Source of the DNA: Siphlonurus alternatus
Lineage: Eukaryota; Arthropoda; Insecta; Ephemeroptera; Siphlonuridae
Direction of reading: 5' to 3'
DNA: 64,000 nt
NCBI GenBank assembly: GCA_949825025.1
Contig: OX463779.1
Coordinates: 29,602,539 to 29,666,538, forward strand
A program made the position numbers and the translations under genes. Below the pieces are notes generated by a model. It worked only from the letters and a program-made list of their open reading frames with translations, had not been told where the DNA came from and made no database searches. This document shows, in pieces, positions 59,301 through 64,000 of this stretch. Numbering within the stretch: the first letter of the stretch is position 1; the number at the start of each line of letters is the position of its first letter.

Positions 59301-59839
59301 CTTTAATTATTTGACTTTAAAGTCATAAAGACGACATAACCTTTTAAAAAAAATACAATGGAGTATCGACCTCAATTTTTTTTATTGTATAAATGGATGG
59401 AGGGTGCAAAGTTATGCTACCCTGATTTTTTCAGATTTATTACAGCCCTGGAAGTATTTTAAAAATAATGATTGAAAGTCCTGTTTGTGACGTCACGAGG
59501 CGTCTCTCCTTAAGAAAAGGATAGGACTTGCCGCAACGTGACGTCACAAAAAGGACATTAAATAATTTTTTAAAAATACTTTCAGGGCTGTATAGAATCT
59601 GAAAAAAAATCAGGGTAACATAACTTTGCACCCTCTATCCATTTCTGTAATAAAAAAAAATTGAGGTTGATTATTCAGAGAGAATCCGTTGCTTATTATA
59701 TGAAATTTTGAATAATTTCTCTCGCTCGCAGGTGTACAAGGCTCTACAGGCTTCGTTCTACCAGAACCCTGGCGTGTTCGAGAGACCCGCGTGGTGGCAG
59801 GAGATGACCCCGAAGAGCCAACCTTCATCCAAACTCTGA
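55166..59839 (+). CDS. ACOX3-like: peroxisomal acyl-CoA oxidase, ACOX3-like, tandem copy 3 (706 aa)
   Basis: Thirteen coding exons: 55166-55330, 55392-55550, 55704-55850, 55919-56066, 56372-56546, 56705-56820, 56970-57133, 57547-57669, 57727-57847, 58356-58759, 58842-58977, 59126-59280, 59732-59839. The start Met follows an acceptor at 55158. Same intron positions as copy 2. N-terminal [11 protein letters not shown] and ASFSWKKL, middle-domain [30 protein letters not shown], predicted catalytic Glu457 in CTYEGAND, C-terminal SKL. It is the most compact of the three (4.7 kb against 9.3 and 6.7 kb). Introns 7 and 12 each hold a copy of the same hairpin element, and intron 4 holds a TA microsatellite. 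AATAAA at 59938 and 59969. It converges with the C-type lectin on the other strand, 212 bp between stop codons. Confidence 0.92.
56290..56358. repeat. (TA)n microsatellite
   Basis: About 70 bp of TA ending 13 bp before the acceptor of exon 5 of oxidase copy 3. Confidence 0.95.
57184..57509. mobile_element. hairpin element, CRE-hairpin family, copy 2
   Basis: TACAATGGAGTATTGACCTC pairs with GAGGTCAATACTTCATTGCA; TA flanks each end. Inner arms with GAAATGGATAGAG and TGACGTCA on both sides match copies 1 and 3. It lies in intron 7 of oxidase copy 3. Confidence 0.85.
59354..59675. mobile_element. hairpin element, CRE-hairpin family, copy 3
   Basis: TACAATGGAGTATCGACCTC at the left; the right end (TTGAGGTTGATTATTCA) is more decayed. 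Arms contain TGACGTCA twice. It lies in intron 12 of oxidase copy 3. Confidence 0.8.
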
Positions 59840-60051
59840 TATCATGAGAAAATACACCAGGAACAGGATATTACTTGTATCCAAATTATTTGCAAATAAT
59901 ATAATATATAATAGTTTTAGTAAAATTTATTGTCAACAATAAATTGTGGTAATATAATTACTAAATCCAATAAATAATTTTCTGTAATAATGTTATGATA
60001 ATTTTAATACAATAAAATAAATTTTTATCTTTGCAAAATTAAATGATATTT

Positions 60052-62157
60052 TTAAGGCCAGATCTTCAATTCCTCGCACATGAACGGGAACTCGGCCAGA
60101 CAGTTGTAGTCAAACCAGCCGTAGTTAGCCTGGAACTGCAGGCACGCCTCCGGGCTCTGGTCGTTCGGCTCTCCAGGATACCACCTGGTGTGGCTAAGGG
60201 GTTCACCCACGCTGGACCAGGTCCACTCACCCAGCATATGTGTGCCCGAGCTCCAGATGTACGTGTCTCCAAGTCCTGCAATGAATTATAGCCTCGTAAA
60301 TTTAATCTAATTATACATGTGGTGGTGCAGGGATGAAAAATAATTAATAAACTTATTGTAAATGAAATTCAATTTATTAGCATTCATGTTACAGATGTTT
60401 CTCTCTTGGCATCTGGGAGAATGCATGTGTAAAACTTCAAAGCATAGAACCTACTCGATAAATTAACAAATTGTTTAAAACAGGAGTATTCATAAAGGAC
60501 TTAAGTACGTACATTTTCAAATAAAAATTTATTCTGGGTTAAATTGAACCCAAAATGGAAATTAAATAAAAGTACTTCATATTTTATAAATTATCTTGCT
60601 CTTACTACTATTTCAGTACACATTTATCATATATTTAATTCAGGATAACATTCCATGTATCCCCAACAACATTATACTACCTCTTGCAATAACGAGGTCG
60701 TTGACCTGCTTCTCTTTCTCTTCGTCCTGCAGACTTATGAGCGCCATCTTCATGTTGGCGCATGCATCGTTGGCACTCGACCACGACTGTGGACCGCGCC
60801 ATAAGAGAGAGAGACAGAATGCTTGTAGTTTCTTTTAATGCTTCATAATTAAAAAACGAAGTAATTCATTACCTTCGGCTCCTCTCCAATGTAGAAATTT
60901 GTGCCTGCTAGTGTCAAGAACCCCGCTGTAAGAAAACAGAATTACATTGAAAAATCTCATCGTAATTATTTTTTAATTAAAACTATCAAATTTTAATTTC
61001 GTACCCTGAAAAAAAAGTGTTCAACATAACTAATTAAAAATAGTAGATTTCTCCCTTGTGTTTTTAAAAGTATTTTATCTTCCTTATAAACTCCCATAAT
61101 AGTATTTTTCCTTGATTTTTATGTTTTTAAAAGTGCTTAATTTGATGACACTAAAAAATTTTCAAAGGAGCAATTTAAAAATTAATAATAATCTTAATAT
61201 ACTGTATTAAATTAAATGATTTAATGCTATTAGCAACTTACATTTTAGTACCTCGTGTGAGCCACTGGTAATATACTTGGGCTCATAACAGCTAATCTGC
61301 AACATAGGTTTTTTAAAATTATTATTAACAACAATATACATAATGAACTTACAATTGTATAATAAATAACAATATTATATAATTATAATTAGTGATGTTC
61401 GCATCTTTTGGATCGTTTGTAGTTGAATATAGTTTTGCGACGTTGATCTCTTGGTATATGATATATATTAATTTGTCAATGAAAATGAGATTTTATAAAA
61501 AAAAATGTAAATATAGTCCGGAGCAAAAAAAAAAAAAAAAAAAAAGGGGGGGGGGGGTCTTCACTGAATATTACGGATTAAAATTGTAATGTACTGCACG
61601 AGAGCTACTGAAAAGAATCATCAGAAAATTTAGAGTTATTCATCAGTTACAGCTAAAATTTATACCGTCAGAAATTATAACTTGGTTAATTTAAAAACAA
61701 CATGTCACAATCTTAAGTTAAGTGACTCATAAGTTTTGTCATATATAATAAGCTATCGGTATGATGATAATCGGAGGCTTTGATTTTGGGACTAAAAGTA
61801 CTTTCAAAGCAATTAACTTTTATTCACCCTATACAAAGTTCACAAGACTAAATGGCATATAGAAACTTTTCAATTGCATCATATAGTCTTCAATATCTTG
61901 TATAATAATTTCATTATGAGACGTAGTTATTTTTAATAATTCCAAATGAATGAAAAATTTTACTATTTGTTTGAGAATGTTAATCAAGTTTTGAAACGAT
62001 AAATTTTATTATTTTCTAAATTCAATTTACTCAATGATTATGTGTCTCACTATGCTTGTCGTCTTAATTATTTTTACAAAAACTAGATAAAAAATAAGAC
62101 ACTTACTTGCATAATCAATGGCATGCAAATTACAACGAATCTTAATATCAGCTGCAT
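60052..62157 (-). CDS. secreted C-type lectin, single CTLD (162 aa)
   Basis: Five minus-strand exons in transcript order: 62157-62107, 61296-61242, 60925-60873, 60786-60681, 60275-60052, all in frame. Residues 1-17 are a hydrophobic signal peptide. The rest is one C-type lectin domain: YIGEEPKSWSSANDACANM (entry strand and first helix), LGDTYIWSSG with GEWTW, then EPN at 124-126, EACLQF, YGWFDYNC at 140-147 and FMCEE. EPN predicts mannose-type, Ca2+-dependent sugar binding. The usual WND is WFDYN here, so the second Ca2+ ligand pair is altered but Asp144 is kept. Such small lectins often act in invertebrate immunity; that role is inferred. A minus-strand AATAAA at 59931-59926 would make its 3' end overlap that of the oxidase copy 3. 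Confidence 0.88.
61526..61557. repeat. poly-A followed by poly-G
   Basis: About 21 A then 11 G inside intron 1 of the lectin gene. Could be partly an assembly or sequencing artefact. Confidence 0.8.
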
Positions 62158-62783
62158 GTTTAATTTTGCGGCCCCACGATTGCTGTGTGTCCTTCACAAG
62201 TGAACATCAACTACATGCAATGCATGTCAGCTTATGTGAGTTTGCTGCTGTATCTTATCAATTAGACTGACTACGTTGTTGTCTTAGATAATAAAAAAAT
62301 AGCTGTAAAATTATTCAATTTTCAATGGACATTTAGCTTATCTTACATAAGCAATCAACATAATTTTCTTATTCTTAAATTATTATGTTTATAAGCATTA
62401 AAAGCATAATTTATTACGCATTTTTTCTTCAGAAAGCATTTGAATATTTTTCATGATACCAAAGTAATTGTTGTATCTCGACTCTCGAGCATAAAATCGG
62501 GGATTGGGGAAAGGTTCTGTTTGAATATTATAATTCAACCATTTTTTTAACTCCTTGAGTCTAATTACAAGGCCTTAGACGTTTTCAGGGCATGCAAAAA
62601 TTAGGTCTCCTTGTATGAGGTAAGTTGTCGCTTTTCAACGATAGCCCGCTATCAACGTATCATTTGTTAAAATAAATATTCACGTTGTTACATTAATTTC
62701 TGGTTGTTTTAAACCATAATTGAACTCAAATAAAAACAAATAGAAAACAAAATATAATGTGAAAATTTAACTAACCGTTCATT

Positions 62784-62899
62784 GTACGAAGTCGTCGCCT
62801 AGGAAAATTTCTCATTGCAGCCTTGTCCCGTAAGAATAATACAGGGCATGGTGATTAAGAAGGCTGCAAGTGAGAAATTTTCCAAGGCGATGAGTGTAC
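62784..62899. mobile_element. hairpin MITE of the TCGCCTTGGAAAATT family
   Basis: GTACGAAGTCGTCGCCTAGG pairs with CCAAGGCGATGAGTGTAC. Loop with AGAATAATACAGGGCATGGT. Upstream of the lectin gene. Confidence 0.75.
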
Positions 62900-62984
62900 A
62901 ATCAAATCAAGCCCGCCAGCCAAAAATCAAACACCTTGAGGTTAGGCAACCCGCACTACTTTAAAGCTGAACAAGTTGCACAGC

Positions 62985-63260
62985 TTGGGGTGCTATGTGC
63001 TAGTGACTGCCTAATAAGAATAACACAGGACATAGGGGGACATTCACAAAGCACTTTAACCCCCAATTTAGCCCCGATTTTTAACTCTGGTGCTAAACAT
63101 GGTGCTAAGCTATGAGGTTTACATGGTTAGCCCCTGGTTTAGTACCATGTTTAGCACCAGGGTTAAAAATCGGGGCTAAAGTGGGGGTTAAAGTGCTTTG
63201 TGAATGTCCCCCATAGTGATTAACGAGACTGCAAGGGGAAAATTCTCCAAAGCAGCTGCA
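62985..63260. mobile_element. fourth TCGCC-family copy, split by another MITE
   Basis: AGAATAACACAGGACATA on the left and GTGATTAACGAGACTGCAAG on the right are the two halves of the family's loop and right arm. The 178-bp element at 63035 sits between them. Confidence 0.65.
63035..63212. mobile_element. 178-bp hairpin MITE with ATA target duplication
   Basis: Ends GGGGGACATTCACAAAGCAC and GTGCTTTGTGAATGTCCCCC, flanked by ATA (63032-63034, 63213-63215). Related in its ends to the element at 3716. Confidence 0.88.
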
Positions 63261-63665
63261 GGTAGAGATGATATGATAGCCTTATAGGTTTAATGAGTTG
63301 AATGTTTATTTGCTTTGAATTTTCATTTTGCGTTTTGTAAATTTCAAATAAAACCTATTATGAACATGAAATTAAATCTAAAAATAATTAATAATTGAAG
63401 GCAAAATTATTAAACAAAGATATATATATATATATAAGAGTAGGTGGCAGCACCACCGCGTTTAACCTCATCTGTTGATAGCGCTTGTAATATTTTGCTA
63501 GTTTTCTATATTATTTGACATTAATTGATATATATAAAGTGTTCAGTGAATATTTGAACGTTTTTTGCATATAAGTGAAATATTACAGTTGAGTGATCTG
63601 TACAGCAAAACATTGAATCGGAGTTTTTAGTGATCGGCTTGGTGAACGTTGAGAACAACAACATT

Positions 63666-64000
63666 ATGGCTGACACCAACACTCGTGTCACGTCTCAGTT
63701 TCTGCCAGGCTTTCAGCCAGAAATTCCTCCTTTTGTACAGCCGCAGTGGCCGCCACCTACGAGGGATTCATCGGAGAATTATAATCATGGTAGCTATTTT
63801 GACAAAGACTTCCAAAATGTAAATAATTATTATTGTGCTAATTCTTCAAATGACGTGTTGTCTAACCCTATTTACAAGTTAATTACACGTAATTTTAATG
63901 ACTTACTTACTGATTTTAAAAAAGAAATTACAACTGAAGTACATAGCATTCTAAATAAGAAAAATGAATTAACATTAGATGCAAGTACTCATGCACCTGT
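63666..64000 (+). CDS. start of an unknown open frame running off the window (possible retroelement ORF1)
   Basis: An ATG at 63666 opens a frame with no stop to the window end (111 codons). An in-frame stop lies upstream at 63594. The start is MADTNTRVTSQFLPGF followed by a Pro-rich stretch (EIPPFVQPQWPPP), an Asn/Tyr-rich stretch, and a polar, probably helical segment with DFKKEITTEVHSILNKKNEL. I do not recognise it. The absence of introns over 335 bp, the long leader without genes and the ORF1-like composition (disordered N-terminus then a helix) fit the 5' end of a non-LTR retrotransposon or another gag-like gene, but a host gene is not excluded. Confidence 0.45.
   Translation, partial: MADTNTRVTSQFLPGFQPEIPPFVQPQWPPPTRDSSENYNHGSYFDKDFQNVNNYYCANSSNDVLSNPIYKLITRNFNDLLTDFKKEITTEVHSILNKKNELTLDASTHAP

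Noticed and set aside
60043..60291. 82-aa plus-strand frame
   Set aside because: Antisense to the last C-type lectin exon.

Overview
The window is eukaryotic nuclear DNA from an animal, most likely an arthropod and perhaps a crustacean. The evidence is AT-rich introns with GT-AG (rarely GC-AG) splice sites, GC-richer exons, long dinucleotide microsatellites, many small inverted-repeat transposons, a 5S-rRNA-derived SINE, and gd-type (gastrulation defective N-terminal domain) serine proteases. The species is not recognisable from sequence alone. Most open reading frames are single exons, so I rebuilt genes by joining exons at splice sites with matching phase. Every exon chain below keeps frame from start to stop.

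Region 1 (1-28,000) is a cluster of gd-like secreted serine protease homologues: the 3' part of one gene (+, 526-3641), a two-domain gene (+, 4701-15220, 760 aa), a two-domain gene on the minus strand (17036-23336, 728 aa) and a one-domain gene (+, 23921-27975, 459 aa). The last two are divergent, with starts 584 bp apart. The three complete genes share a GD_N-type N-terminal domain, phase-1 linker exons and one or two trypsin-fold domains. Of six trypsin-fold domains, five have lost catalytic residues. Only the C-terminal domain of the minus-strand gene keeps His-Asp-Ser. An AAACCGGT element (Grainyhead-type site) lies upstream of all three visible start codons.

Region 2 (28,000-34,250) has no protein gene that I can support. 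It holds hairpin elements, a TIR element, a 5S-derived SINE and a GC-rich probable untranslated first exon at about 29,906-30,045.

Region 3 (34,261-59,839) is a tandem array of three peroxisomal acyl-CoA oxidase genes of the ACOX3 (pristanoyl-CoA oxidase) type. All are on the plus strand, encode 707, 707 and 706 aa, and end in the peroxisomal signal SKL. The copies share almost all intron positions. The first has one extra intron, and exon 4 is nearly identical in all three, which suggests gene conversion.

Region 4 (60,052-62,157, minus) is a small secreted C-type lectin (162 aa) with an EPN sugar-binding motif, convergent with the last oxidase gene. Region 5 (62,780-64,000) holds nested hairpin elements and then an open frame from 63,666 that runs off the window, possibly the start of a retroelement or of an unknown gene.

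Functionally, the protease cluster and the lectin look like secreted, possibly immune or cuticle-related proteins. The oxidases would carry out the first step of peroxisomal beta-oxidation of branched or very long acyl-CoAs. Nothing in the sequence links the two groups beyond position. Transposon copies fill introns and intergenic space, and one supplies the C-terminal tail, stop codon and probable polyadenylation signal of a protease homologue.
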